Positions 23,915 through 35,736 of a stretch of 64,000 nucleotides of DNA are shown in pieces; the first letter of the stretch is position 1; each line of letters begins with the position of its first letter. Origin of the DNA: Lotus japonicus (Eukaryota > Streptophyta > Magnoliopsida > Fabales > Fabaceae); contig NC_080044.1 of the NCBI RefSeq assembly GCF_012489685.1, forward strand, positions 83,562,732 through 83,626,731, read 5' to 3'. The translations under genes were made by a program, and so were the position numbers. A model generated the notes under the pieces. It saw only the letters and a list, made by a program, of their open reading frames with translations. It was not told the DNA's origin and made no database searches.

Positions 23915-24152
23915 ATACTTCTTCGTACACGACATTCTGAGTGCAAATAGATACTACCCTTTTCATCCACAATAAGTATCTTCAACCTTTTTTTATATTT
24001 AACTCTCGATAAGGCTACATATAGCTGACCATGCGTGAATACATGCCTAGGAAGATATAATCCAACATGGGATAAGGATTGACTTTGGCTCTTATTTATA
24101 GTCATAGAAAAACAGACAGTTATAGGGAGCTGCCTTCTTGAGAATTTGAATG
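23915..24152 (-). pseudogene. Helitron helicase C-terminal fragment (distal half)
   Basis: Minus-strand frame continuing a Pif1-like Helitron helicase. Visible text: [14 protein letters not shown], then [18 protein letters not shown] and [17 protein letters not shown], the terminal helicase motifs (motif V/VI region) of plant Helitron RepHel proteins. The frame slips near its end: [12 protein letters not shown] terminal text occurs in another frame at about 23925. It is the distal half of the helicase remnant whose proximal half is at 29954-30270. The two are separated by an LTR retrotransposon. Not functional. Confidence 0.85.
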
Positions 24153-24157
24153 GAAGG

Positions 24158-25410
24158 TGACGAACGCACTGTCGCGGGTGCGTGTCAAAGTATTCTGCTT
24201 TGAATGCAGTACAAGGTGTTGAACACCAGGATCGATCTCACAAGGACTCGGTGAAGTATTAATTGATATTAGAGTAAAACAAAAGCAAATTAAAAAAAGG
24301 GGTTTGGTTGAATTGATTGAAAAGTAAGTAAACAGAAATTAAAAAAGATTTAAATCAAATAAAAGAAAGTGTTAGTCCTCGGATTATAACATTCAAGTGC
24401 AACAAACCTTCATTGGTTACAAAAGATTAATTCTTCCTTATTGTTTCCCTAATTTGTGAGAGTTGATTAACTAAGCGAAAATCAATTCACAGTTTCCTAA
24501 ACTAAGCGATTAAGAAACAGTTACGAACTAACATGAACTAAGCGAACACGCATCAACTCTTATTTCTAAAACTACGGAATTAAGCAAACCCTAGATCAGA
24601 AATAGAGATGAAGAGAATTAATAAAGAATAAATTTGCATTAAGAACAGAACCTCAAGTTTGCAAACACAAGAATATTAAAAATCCTAAGACTAACTATGG
24701 AGTTTAGCAACTCATAGTAGAAAAGATGGAGAGAGATATTAGGAGAAGGTGGAGGAGGTGATGGTGAGATGTGGTGAGGTGGTGAGGTCTAACAAAAGCC
24801 TAAACTCACTTATTTATACTAATAAATAAACTTGTTCATCAAGTAACAATCTTTGTTATCTAAATCTTTTTTAAATCTTCACAAAATCGGGCTCACATAA
24901 AGGAGTAAGCTGCTGAACAATCAGGCATTCGCGGGTCCCACAAGAAGTCTGAATCTTCAATTGAGGTAAACATGAGATTTGTAGCCCTTTAAGTCAGCTT
25001 CGCGTGACTTCAATCGGATCCTAATTCGGAGTTCTGTAGCCCAAGATATGATCATTTTAGTGCAGACTGTTTCAGACTCGCATGATTAGCGACAGCAACT
25101 TTGCAAGGAAATTATGACCACGTTAGAGGCTGATTCTCAAATTGTGCTGAACATAAAAGTTGTAGGGCTTCGAGTTAGCTTTCCAACGACGTATTATGGG
25201 CCTTATTTTGATATTTCTAGCTCCATATGCAATCTGTTCTAGCAAAACAGTCATAGAAACTAAAAAGTGTAGAATTAAGCACTTTTTCATGAATAATCCA
25301 AATAAGCACTAATGGTCAAAACATGGCTAAGTCATAACAATTAAGCACAAAAATGTATATAATGAAGCTTAGAAAGACACATGTAAAGTGCATCAATTAT
25401 GCGCTTATCA
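24158..25410 (-). repeat. 3' LTR of the minus-strand element
   Basis: The same length as its partner at 28696-29948. A TATA-like TATAAATAAG sits at 24809-24818 on the minus strand, the likely LTR promoter. Confidence 0.92.
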
Positions 25411-25432
25411 AATACCCCCACACTTAACCTTT
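25411..25432 (-). other. polypurine tract
   Basis: On the minus strand GGTTAAGTGTGGGGGTATT directly precedes the 3' LTR, as expected for plus-strand priming. Confidence 0.6.
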
Positions 25433-26884
25433 TGCACTCCTTGGCAAAACTTAACTTCAAAGAAGATTCAGAAAATCAATTATGATAACAAGTACTTCCT
25501 AAAACATAAAAACTCAGCTCACACTTATCTTTGAGAGGTAGAAATTCAGATTTATGAGCAAGAAAACAACCACTTCATTTTTCACAAAGATTAGACAAAT
25601 TAGATTCCATCATCTACATTCCAAGCCAACAAGAAATCGCAAATTGAACATCAAAGTTGGATGCAAGTGTTATACTCTCTACTCTCAAGTGTTTGGACTT
25701 GTGTTTAATCATGCTTAAGCAACTCTCATCATCTCATGAAAACATGCATCTATCATAGGCTTGACAAGATTCTAACACACCAATTAAATTGAACAAATGC
25801 ATACAAAGATCAAAGGACTTTTGAAGGTTGTAATGAGGCTAAGGTCAAGGAAGGATTTATGAAAGATATTTAGAGTTAAAACCTTAGGAAAAATAAGAGC
25901 AATGGGGAAAAATTCAAATTAAACTTACTCACAACCTCAAGAATTAACACATTCTTCCTTTTACAACTTCATTTTTTCAACTTCCACTTCCTTTTCTTTC
26001 TTTAGTACCTTCCTTCACTTTGTAACTTCTCTTTTTTTTCTTTCTTTTTCTTTTTTGACATTTGCATATATTTTTTTTTTCAACTTCTTTTCAGCTTGCT
26101 TACAATTTATCCTCAAGGAAGGCACCTATTTTGAGCAACTTAGACCATGCATTCAAATAAATCGCCCCCGCACTTGTTGAATACTCATTCCCAAGTCAAT
26201 TCCAAAGCTCTTACATTTCCTAGGGTAAGGTATCATCATTGTTTTTCACTTAGGCTTGTAATGAGCTACAAAAGAATGGAGATATTAGGCTCAAAGGGGT
26301 TAAAACAAAGGTTAAAACATGCAAGGTAAGCTTTTTAGGCCAATAGCTTATTGAAAAAGAATGCCTTATCACATCAAAGTATGAAAATGAACAACAATTT
26401 CAGTCAGAATCAAGTCAAGTTCTGCAGTGCATATAAACATGAGGAAATCACACAAGAAAGAAGAGAATCATGACAAAGATATTATCATTCAAGTGTTTGG
26501 TCCAAAATCTCACAAGGTAGTCTCACATGGCAAGCATATAACACAACGAATCCAACAAATCAGTTCTCAATGCAAATCATGATGAACTCAAAATGCAAGC
26601 AACTTCATCCAAAAGAGACATGAAACTTAACAAGCAAAAATGGTTATATTGCTCACAAACTCAACATCTCTAAAAATCAATGAAAAGTGTGAACTATTTT
26701 ATTGAAAACAATAAAAACAAAGCAAATAAATTGAAATTGCAAACTATCCTAACTGAGGTTCTACTACTCCTAAATAAGATTCCCACCCCACACTTAAATC
26801 ACACATTGTCCACAATGTGAGGCACAAATCATCAAATAAATTAGACAAGTGTAATAAAAGAGAAAGGTTAGGAAAAACCAGGGA
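25433..26884 (-). other. internal non-coding region of the LTR element
   Basis: A T-rich/A-rich internal segment with no domain. Homopolymer-rich CT/T stretches occur at 25960-26090. The only frames are short. Confidence 0.5.
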
Positions 26885-28144
26885 TCAAGGGAGCTGGCGA
26901 GGCATGAAACCTGGTAATGCTCTGAATCTGCTATCACCTGGGTCTGGTGGAGGCCTTGCATTAAGAGGAAGCTCATAGTCTTGAGGCACAACAACAACAA
27001 TCCACAAGTCAAGTGGTTTTGGAGGGATCTCATCTGCAACAGTCTTAACAAACCCAAACTGTTTTCTAGCACCTTCAGCATGACTCATGACAATGTTCAG
27101 TCTGAGTGAAAACTTTTTTCGAGCATGTGTCCAACCTGAAATAAGAGTAAATGAAAAAGTAGTACATTCAACAATCAACTCTTTGTCTGGAGGCTTTGGT
27201 AGAGGTTTCAAAAAGTATTCCTCCATTGAGGTTGACTCCTTGCAATCAACGGACTCTTCAATAAGCACGACTTTTTCAAAAATATCTAGATTAATTAAAA
27301 GCGGCTTATGTGGAAAAATTGCTAATTTAGATCTACGTTCTACATCCATCTTTTTAACTTCATCCCTTGCAAAACATTTCTTGAAATCATCCAACAACTT
27401 ATTTTCTTCTTCACCACGATACATCTTCTCACTCTCATAAGTTCTTTGTGGAAGAGGAAGATGTATTGCTTGTTGGTTGGCTTCATCATTAGAATCAGCA
27501 TCAGAAGCAACATCGACTTCAAAATCGTTAACATCACCAGAACCATCAGTGCTAGCATCAAGATGAGTATCAACACAAGGATTAACTTCATCATCAATCT
27601 CCGCATCAACTTCATGTTGCAATGTAGGAGCGTGTGCAACTAGCTCGTTAACTGGAGCTTGTGAATTCGCAGTATCTTGCAGGTGTTGATTAGCATTTGC
27701 ATTGAGATTTGCAGACATTTGGTTCAACATGTCTTGAATTTCTTGCAATATGGAAGGTTCCTCATGTCGAGGTTGTTGAAATTGGGCTTGGTTTGCTTCA
27801 TATTGCTTTGAAAGGTCTTCCAAAAATTGGGGTGGATCATTCCAAGGTTGATGGAATTCCTCTTGTGAATGATGTGGATCAGGAAAAGGATATTGAAATT
27901 CCTCTTGCAGGTAGTAGCATGGTGGTGAATAAATAGGCTGCTGGAATTGCCCTTGTGGATGATAGCAAGGTGGGTCACACCAAATATTTTCAAAATTCTT
28001 TTGTGGATAACATTGAGGTGACTCAAACTGTTGTTGATGGCTCTTGAGCAACATTTGTATAACAGAAAATTGTATCTCGTCGAGTTTGGCTTCTAGCTCA
28101 TCAAGTTTAGCTTCCATCACTGCAAAAGCTCCACAAACCAACAT
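26885..28144 (-). CDS. unrecognised ORF of the non-autonomous LTR element
   Basis: A 419-residue frame, the only long ORF of the element. The N-terminus is heptad-like (MEAKLDELEAKLDEIQFSV), suggesting a short coiled coil. It is followed by about six degenerate repeats with a DPP...FQ(Q/Y)P pattern rich in Gln, Pro and Tyr (residues about 45-140), then an acidic region (EIDDEVNPCVDTH ... DVASDADSNDEANQ). The C-terminal 180 residues are less biased and end RALPGFMPRQLP. No zinc knuckle, protease, RT or integrase motif is seen. It may be a structural, gag-replacing protein or a family-specific ORF; I do not recognise it. The true start may be the internal Met of MEAKLDE. Confidence 0.55.
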   Translation of the reverse strand: MLVCGAFAVMEAKLDELEAKLDEIQFSVIQMLLKSHQQQFESPQCYPQKNFENIWCDPPCYHPQGQFQQPIYSPPCYYLQEEFQYPFPDPHHSQEEFHQPWNDPPQFLEDLSKQYEANQAQFQQPRHEEPSILQEIQDMLNQMSANLNANANQHLQDTANSQAPVNELVAHAPTLQHEVDAEIDDEVNPCVDTHLDASTDGSGDVNDFEVDVASDADSNDEANQQAIHLPLPQRTYESEKMYRGEEENKLLDDFKKCFARDEVKKMDVERRSKLAIFPHKPLLINLDIFEKVVLIEESVDCKESTSMEEYFLKPLPKPPDKELIVECTTFSFTLISGWTHARKKFSLRLNIVMSHAEGARKQFGFVKTVADEIPPKPLDLWIVVVVPQDYELPLNARPPPDPGDSRFRALPGFMPRQLP

Positions 28145-28675
28145 TTGTGATCCAATATTATCTTCTTTTTTTTTTCAAAACAAAAAAAAAGAAAAAAAAA
28201 CACGTTAGTAAAATAAAACAAGAAAGAAATGAAGAAAACAAAAAAAAAATAATTTCAACGAGACCTGAAACAATAAAAGGAAAAAAAAAGGTTAGTAAAA
28301 GAAACAAATCTAGTAATAATAATAAGAATAATAACTATGAAGGGAAAGAAGACAGAAAAGATAGCAAAATAAAATAAAAGAGAGAAAAGATAGAGAAATA
28401 AGAAAGAGATAGTGATATAAAAATAAAAGATAAGAAAGAGAATTAAAAGATATGAGATTGAGGTAAAAGATATGAGATAGATATAGAAGATATAAACAAA
28501 AAATAAACTACAATCTAATAATAGTAAAAATCAAAAGGTGTATAATGCTGTTACGTTGGTTCCAATTTTTTTTTCTTGATTTTTTTGATTTTTTTTTGAT
28601 TTTTTCTTTGTTTTCAATACAAACGAAAAATAAATAGAAAAAAAACTCTAAAAACAATTAATAATCACCGAAGTT

Positions 28676-28694
28676 CCCCGGCAACGGCGCCAAT
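28676..28694 (-). other. primer-binding site, tRNA-Asp
   Basis: On the minus strand TTGGCGCCGTTGCCGGGGA follows the 5' LTR after two bases. It is complementary to the 3' end of plant tRNA-Asp(GTC), a primer used by several Ty3/Gypsy lineages. This hints at the lineage that mobilises the element. Confidence 0.8.
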
Positions 28695-28695
28695 T

Positions 28696-29948
28696 TGACG
28701 AACGCACTGTCGCGGGTGCGTGTCAAAGTATTCTGCTTTGAATGCAGTACAAGGTGTTGAACACCAGGATCGATCTCACAAGGACTCGGTGAAGTATTAA
28801 TTGATATTAGAGTAAAACAAAAGCAAATTAAAAAAAAAGGGTTTGGTTGAATTGATTGAAAAGTAAGCAAACAGAAATTAAAAAAGATTTAAATCAAATA
28901 AAAGAAAGTGTTAGTCCTCGAATTATAACATTCAAGTGCAACAAACCTTCATTGGTTACAAAAGATTAATTCTTCCTTATTGTTTCCCTAATTCGTGAGA
29001 GTTGATTAACTAAGAGAAAATCAATTCACAGTTTCCTAAACTAAGCGATTAAGAAACAGTTACGAACTAACATGAACTAAGCGAACACGCATCAACTCTT
29101 ATTTCTAAAACTACGGAATTAAGCAAACCCTAGATCAGAAATAGAGATGAAGAGAATTAATAAAGAATAAATTTGCATTAAGAACAGAACCTCAAGTTTG
29201 CAAACACAAGAATATTAAAATCCTAAGACTAACTATGGAGTTTAGCAACTCATAGTAGAAAAGATGGAGAGAGATATTAGGAGAAGGTGGAGGAGGTGAT
29301 GGTGAGATGTGGTGAGGTGGTGAGGTCTAACAAAAGCCTAAACTCACTTATTTATACTAATAAATAAACTTGTTCATCAAGTAACAATCTTTGTTATCTA
29401 AATCTTTTCTAAATCTTCACAAAATCGGGCTCACATAAAGGAGTAAGCTGCTGAACAATCAGACATTTGCGGGTCCCACAAGAAGTCTGAATCTTCAATT
29501 GAGGTAAACATGAGATTTGTAGCCCTTTAAGTCAGCTTCGCGTGCCTTCAATCGGATCCTAATTCGGAGTTCTGTAGCCCAAGATATGATCATTTTAGTG
29601 CAGACTGTTCCAGACTCGCAGGATTAGCGACAGCAACTTTGCAAGGAAATTATGACCACGTTAGAGGCTGATTCTCAAATTGTACTGAACATAAAAGTTG
29701 TAGGACTTCGAGTTAGCTTTCCAACAACGTATTATGGGCCTTATTTTGATATTTTTAGCTCCATATGCAATCTGTTCTAGCAAAACAGTCATAGAAACTA
29801 AAAAGTGTAGAATTAAGCACTTTTTCATGAATAATCCAAATAAGCACTAATGGTCAAAACATGGCTAAGTCATAACAATTAAGCACAAAAATGTATATAA
29901 TGAAGCTTAGAAAGACACATGTAAAGTGCATCAATTATGCGCTTATCA
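28696..29948 (-). repeat. 5' LTR of the minus-strand element
   Basis: Mate of 24158-25410. The TATA-like element is at 29347-29356 on the minus strand. Confidence 0.92.
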
Positions 29949-29953
29949 GAAGG

Positions 29954-30270
29954 CCAGTGTCAGGAGGAGTTAAGATCTAGGGACCAGTTTATCTGATTTT
30001 GTACCTGAAAGAGTTGTTGCAACAATAATATACGATGTCAAAGTAGTCACTATCAATCTAGTTCCATTACACAATCCAGCAGACTGATCTAAATTCTGAA
30101 TCAGCATGATAGGAACCCCAACTTTCAGTACAATTCGGTGGTTTGGAATGTCAGAGCATTTAACATCATTTATGAATTCAGAAGTGAATCATCTTGCATC
30201 TATATCAGAATCTTGATCTTCCACATGGAAGTTTACTACTGCATTTAATTCATCATAAATACTTTGATTA
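29954..30270 (-). pseudogene. Helitron helicase fragment (proximal half)
   Basis: The minus-strand translation contains FTSEFINDVKCSDIPNHR, then LKVGVPIMLIQNLDQSAG and LCNGTRLIV. These are the conserved Pif1/Helitron helicase segments that precede the PFKF...MTINKSQ motifs found at 23915-24152. There is an in-frame TGA upstream of FTSEF. A single-base loss near 29985 shifts the frame just before the retrotransposon insertion point. The helicase was therefore already decaying or has decayed since. Confidence 0.85.
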
Positions 30271-30504
30271 TAAAAGAACAATCATAATAAGGATGCAGAT
30301 ATTAACTTTCAAAAAAAATGTAGATACTAAAAAAATATAAATTCAAACATTCAATTATAATGTTTTGTTCTCATAGACCGATTTAATCTATATAAAAAAT
30401 TTCGGGAAAAAAGGAATTAATTCAATTATGCACACATATGATGTATAAAAGGAAGATTAAAATACATATATTTGGACTTTTTAGGTTGGAGACTTACAAA
30501 CAAA

Positions 30505-30508
30505 ACCA

Positions 30509-30535
<27 letters not shown>
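30505..30535. repeat. (AT)n microsatellite
   Basis: A long alternating AT run. Confidence 0.9.
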
Positions 30536-30539
<4 letters not shown>

Positions 30540-30579
30540 CTCATAAATTTAATTTAAAATTATGAACATTGCACCTAAA

Positions 30580-31427
30580 TTATTTGAAAATAATTTTTTC
30601 TATTAGTTTTAATATGAAAGTGTGTTCATGTTGAATTTTTTTACTCGTACACGGTGAATTTCACTCTTATTATTTAGACATGTACTAATTCAATGATTCA
30701 AAACAAAATTGATATACTAAAATCAATATTTGTCGATTTTTTTAGTTGATAGAATTAAGGGACAAAAAAATGAACATTCAACTAAACAAAACTGCAAAAA
30801 TCATCACACAACCTGTAAATTTCCTAAACTTATTAAAACAATTATGAAGAATATACTAAAGTTTTATGAAAAATTATATTTTTATTAGGTTTAACATGAT
30901 CGTATTTTCTTGTTAAAATGTTCCTCCCTGTAGGAGAATATTACCCTTCCAGTTTGTATAAAAAATAAAAGTGGACTATATTATTATGTTGTACAAATTT
31001 CCTATAATACTTTATTGTAAACCAGTGAAAAGTTGTTAAAATTTATTTGTATATTTATTTTTAATGTGTTTCTCATCCAATAATATATATCTTTTGCTGT
31101 AAAATAAATATGAATTTTTATGTGAACGTTTTTTTCATTCAAAATGTTCCTCCCAATGGGAGCTATTAACCTTGTAATTTAAATACAAATAATATAAATT
31201 ATATATGTATTAATTTATTCTAGTCTCAGTTTAAAAAAGATGTCTTCTAATCTTTGCACGACATATTTTCATCTTCAAATTATCACAGATATATACAATT
31301 ATATAATTATGAAAAAGTACTAAAATTATTATCTTTAAATTAGTTTTAACTTGAATTTATTTTCATGTAAAACCTTTCTCATGTGAGAACTTCTTACCGT
31401 GTAATTAAAATATTTAAAATTGTAACA

Positions 31428-31459
<32 letters not shown>

Positions 31460-33680
31460 TTTTTAATCTCAGTAAGAAATTTTTAGTATCAAATTGATCT
31501 TGTAAATATCAGTTCGTGTGTTATACTTGTACTTAAGATAATATATTACTACCTTCGTTGGAAGAGAAAGTTCACATGAATTAAGGAAAAAATTTAATTA
31601 TATTGATTTTCATAAAAGTATTATTTGTTTTCCTATTTCAACCTTTAGAATGTATTTTATCTTTCTTCATTTATTGTTTATGTAAAGACATTTCTAGGAA
31701 AAACATCAATAATGCTCACTTGAAAATCTAAGTGAATATAGGAACAAATTTTTTTCTTCAAAGTAGACAGTTAATAAGGAACGGAAGTAGTATTATTAAA
31801 GCCAATATATTACCAATTTTAAAAATAAATAAAAATAATAACCTTATTATATAATTGTAATTATTTATAATTTTAGATAATCAGTTATTATTAAAAAATA
31901 ATTACTTTGAAATGAGTATTTCTTTTAAGAATAATCATTTTAAATTTTCTATTACCTGTATGTGTTTTTCAATATCATTAAAAAATAATAAGTTTGAAAT
32001 GTGTTAGTCTTCTAAGATAAAAAACTTGAGATACTAATTATTGATTCCCGTGCGTTATATTTTTCAATATAAATGTATTACCCGAAGTTACATGTTGTCA
32101 TTTTTATATTTTCAATTCATGTTCAACATTACTCATAAGTTTTTTTTTTTGGTACATCTAAAAGATAAATTGCACCCGCCAAGAATCGATCTCTGGATCT
32201 CCCCATACCAACCTTATATGTCTCCAACTCCTACCACTTGAGCTATTACTTTCACAATCAAATTATAATTCTTCTGTATATATAACCTTAAATTATTTAC
32301 ACAGTTTGAGAAGAGTACTAAAATTAAATTAAAACATATTTTCTTTTAATTCCAACTTAGAAGTATTTCATGTAAAATGTTCCTACCCGTATGAGCTTTA
32401 TAATATGTAACTTAAACATAAATAAATAAAAGTTATATATGTTCATTTATTCCAATTCCCATCAAAATATCATATTTTTATATATATTTAACTTTAAACT
32501 TATGAAAAAAATCTAAAATTTATTGAAGTTTATTGTTTGTTATTTTTATATTGAAAATATTTTAATATAAATGTTCTTCCTTGTGGAATCTATGTTTTCA
32601 CAATCAAATTGAAATGGTTTTGTATATCTTCTCTTAAAATTAATTAAAAGTTTGGGAATATTACTAAAATTATATTGAAACATTTTCTATTGGTTTCAAC
32701 TTGAAAGTATTTTCATGCAAAATCTTCCTCATGTAGGAGCTTTTTACTATATAATTAATAAATATTGAGTAAATATGTTTATTTTTCTCTAATTCCCTGT
32801 GGAAGCCCTATAATCACAATCATATAATGTTTTTATATATCTAGTCTTAAATTATTTTAAAAGTATGGAAAAATTATTAAAATTATATTAACACATTTTC
32901 TATTAGTTTCAACTTGAAAGTATTTTCATGCAAAACATTTCTCATATAGGATACTACATAATTAATAAATATAGACTAAATACGTTTATTTTTCTCTAAT
33001 TCCCTGTGGGAGCCCTATATGATTATATTCACAATCAAATTATAATGCTTTTGTAATTATTTATAAAGTATGAGAAACATACTAAAATTATATGAAAACA
33101 TATACTCTATTAGTTCCAAATTGAAAGTATAGACTATATTTATTAGTTTATTCCAACTCCAGTGTGACTAATATTTAGATCAAAACTTCATATTTTTTTT
33201 ATATATTTACTTCTAAACTCATGCAAAAAAAAAATGAAAAATTACATTAAATTTTATTTTATGTTATCTTTACTTGGAAATATATTATTGTAAATGTTCT
33301 TTCCCGTGGAATCTCTATTTTCAATGTTTTTTACAAATCTACTATTAAGATTATTTAAAAGTCTGGAAAAAGTACTAAAATTGTATTAAAACATGTTGTA
33401 TTAGTTTCAACTTGAAAGTATTTTCATGCAAAATGATATTTATGTAGGAGCTTTTTAGTATTATAAATAATAAATATAAACTAAATATGTTTATTTTCTC
33501 TAATTCCACATGGGAGCCCTATATTCACAATCAATATGTTTATATTTTCTCCTAAAGTAATTTAAAAAATCAGTTTATTTTTCAATTAATTTAAACATGA
33601 AAGTATATTAATGTAAAATATTCATTTGTGAAAACATTTTATCATATAATCCAAGAATACATAAGGAACCAATAAACACT
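30580..33680. repeat. degenerate AT-rich tandem array, units ~145-230 bp
   Basis: A phrase of the type attagtttcaacttgaaagt followed by attttcatgcaaaatgttcc and a tagg/tgggagc tail recurs about ten times (aaaatg-type anchors near 30915, 31141, 31369, 32373, 32571, 32716, 32932, 33290, 33430, 33617). Accompanying phrases are ttatttttctctaattccct and gtgggagccctatattcaca. There is no coding. A second (AT)n run is at 31428-31453 and a weak tRNA-like stretch at 32160-32250. Confidence 0.65.
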
Positions 33681-33689
33681 ACAACTCTC

Positions 33690-34370
33690 CTTTTAATGAT
33701 CACTATTAGTTTAATTCAAAATTGGATTCAGATTTCCTTTATAATAGTTTTCATTTTTTTATGATGAACTTTGTTTAGTAAAGAAAGCTGATTCTTTTGT
33801 CAAAACACCCATTGACGACATACTAATTCAACACATAAAATACAAATAAGTTTAAGTAAGCAATTCAAATTCATAAAACATAATCTTCCACATCATCGTC
33901 AACTGCATTATAGCTTCCACCAAGGATTTTTCTTTTTTAGAGAATATGCCCAAAGCTCCAAGCCTTCAATTCTTTCAGTTCTTGCATTTCTCCAAATAAT
34001 TTTTAACATTTGCAAGATATAATTCCCCAATCATCTTTCTGTTACTCGATCGTTCAATTTCTCTATTCTTGTCTTCTTTCATTCTAGAAAAATCCACTTC
34101 TTTGGGCTTCTCAATTGACATACAAACATAGTATCATTAGTAAGGGCTTGTTGTGTCAATAGTAGACATGAGACTATGCTTCAATACTGCAAAATTGTAT
34201 GCCACATTCCATTAAAAATGATATTGGGTTATGTAGTGATGAAAAGTCAAGCATAAATGATTAAATGTATACAAAAATGAATTAGAACTGAATGATATAA
34301 AAAGTGAAAAAAAAAACATGAAAAAGATAGAAAAGTAACAAATTACTTTGTAACACATAGATTGTAACAA
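33690..34370. other. unassigned sequence left of the Copia element
   Basis: No gene or repeat is recognised. Before insertion it was contiguous with 51441 onward. Confidence 0.4.
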
Positions 34371-34375
34371 ATGAC

Positions 34376-35664
34376 TGTAAGATCAAGTTTTGATCTAGTA
34401 GTACAACTCTATGTTTTGATGATTACAAGTTAACCTTTTGATATGAACAATTGTGGTACTCTAACGTGTTTTTCTGAGTGTGCTATTTACAGGCTCTGAC
34501 CTCAACTCAATCTCACACAAATCAGAAGCACTGTGTATAAAGGGTAACCCAAGCAACGCTTTCGCATTCACCATGTTCAGTATGAACAGTGGAAAAGCTT
34601 CAGAAGTTCTGAAGCTATACAAACTCTGATGTGGACTCAGTCGCTAGAAGCTCTGAAGATCCAGAAGTTCTGATAACCAAGAAACACTGAAGGTTCAGAT
34701 GTTCTGATGGTGTAGAAGACTCTGAAGATCCAGAAGCTGAATAGTGGAAACTCTGAAGTCCAGAAGCAAGAAACTCTGAAGGCCATGTTCTTCCCTCTGA
34801 GTTCAGAATCAGAAGATACAATGGTCAGAGGATCTGTGCTTTCCCTCTGACTCTGATCAACCGGCTTCACAAGTTCCAATATGAAGTATTTCCCTGATCA
34901 GAAGTCTCCTAGGTTAAAAGGTCAAGTCGCTATCCAAGTACAAAAGCAAGTGTACCTTCCTGACGACCTACCTAACGTTCTCAGCCACAGCAGAAGCTGG
35001 ATTTTCCAGAACTGCCCTCCAACGGTAGCATTTCCCATGCAACGCTCAACCCTAATCCTTGGAGTATATATATAGAGGCTGAAGATTGAAAGAAGCTGAA
35101 AAGAAACTAAGAAGAAAAGAAATACACACGCGCAAGACATATTCAAAATATTCTAAGCTTTCTTTCATCTGAAATTCATTGAGTTTACAATTAGCTTTTT
35201 AGAAGCAAATCTCTTGTAAACAATTCTTTGATAAACAGTTTGTTTAGTTCCTTTAGGAGATCAAGGTTGATCGGATCCTAGAGAAGACTAAGAGAGTGAA
35301 TCTTAGTGGTGATTCCTTTAGGAGATCAAGGTTGATCGGATCCTAGAGAAGACTAAGAGAGTGAATCTTAGTGTGAGCTAAGTCAGTGTAATTGTTAGTC
35401 ACTTGTAGGTTTCAAGTGCAGTTGTAACTCTTACCTGATTAGTGGATTGCCTTCATTCTAAGAAGGAAGAAATCACCTTAACGGGTGGACTGGAGTAGCT
35501 TGAGTGATTTATCAAGTGAACCAGGATAAAATCCTTGTGTGCTTTTCTATCTCTTATCTTTAGCACTTAAGTTCTCGAAAGATTTGTCAAAATCTTTAAG
35601 GTGGTAGTTTTGTACTGAAAACGTTATTCAAACCCCCCCCTTTCTACCGTTTTTCATACCTTCA
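34376..35664 (+). repeat. 5' LTR of the Sirevirus-like element
   Basis: 1289 bp, rich in CTGA/TCAGA words. It contains an internal 65-bp direct duplication (35248-35312 and 35313-35375, ttcctttaggagatcaagg...). A TATA box is at 35065-35074. Confidence 0.95.
35065..35074 (+). promoter_or_regulatory. LTR TATA box
   Basis: ggagtatatatatagaggct is a clear TATA element in the 5' LTR. The R region would start about 30 bp downstream. The same sequence occurs in the 3' LTR near 50837-50846. Confidence 0.7.
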
Positions 35665-35666
35665 AT

Positions 35667-35678
35667 TGGTATCAGAGC
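35667..35678 (+). other. primer-binding site, initiator tRNA-Met
   Basis: tggtatcagagc lies two bases after the LTR end. It is the usual plant Copia PBS complementary to initiator tRNA-Met. Confidence 0.9.
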
Positions 35679-35736
35679 GCAACTTCTGATTACCACACCT
35701 AACAGTGTTCAGTGATCCGGGCCGGTGTGAAAAACA

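Larger units (their letters stand above)
24158..29948 (-). mobile_element. non-autonomous LTR retrotransposon inserted in the helicase
   Basis: Two 1253-bp LTRs (24158-25410 and 28696-29948) flank 3285 bp. The target duplication GAAGG lies at 24153-24157 and 29949-29953. In the minus orientation the LTR begins TGATAAGCGC and ends GTTCGTCA (TG...CA). A primer-binding site matching tRNA-Asp is next to the right-hand (5') LTR, and a purine tract lies by the left-hand (3') LTR. There are no reverse transcriptase, integrase or RNase H motifs, only one 419-residue ORF. About 15-17 differences are visible between the LTRs (roughly 98.6% identity by eye), so it is older than the Copia element at 34-51 kb. 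Confidence 0.92.

Noticed and set aside
27087..27936. Plus-strand frames opposite the ORF of the minus-strand LTR element
   Set aside because: Shadow frames of the 419-aa ORF.
32160..32250. tRNA gene or SINE in the tandem array
   Set aside because: It resembles an A-box/B-box pair in inverse orientation, but no tail, boundaries or cloverleaf are seen.
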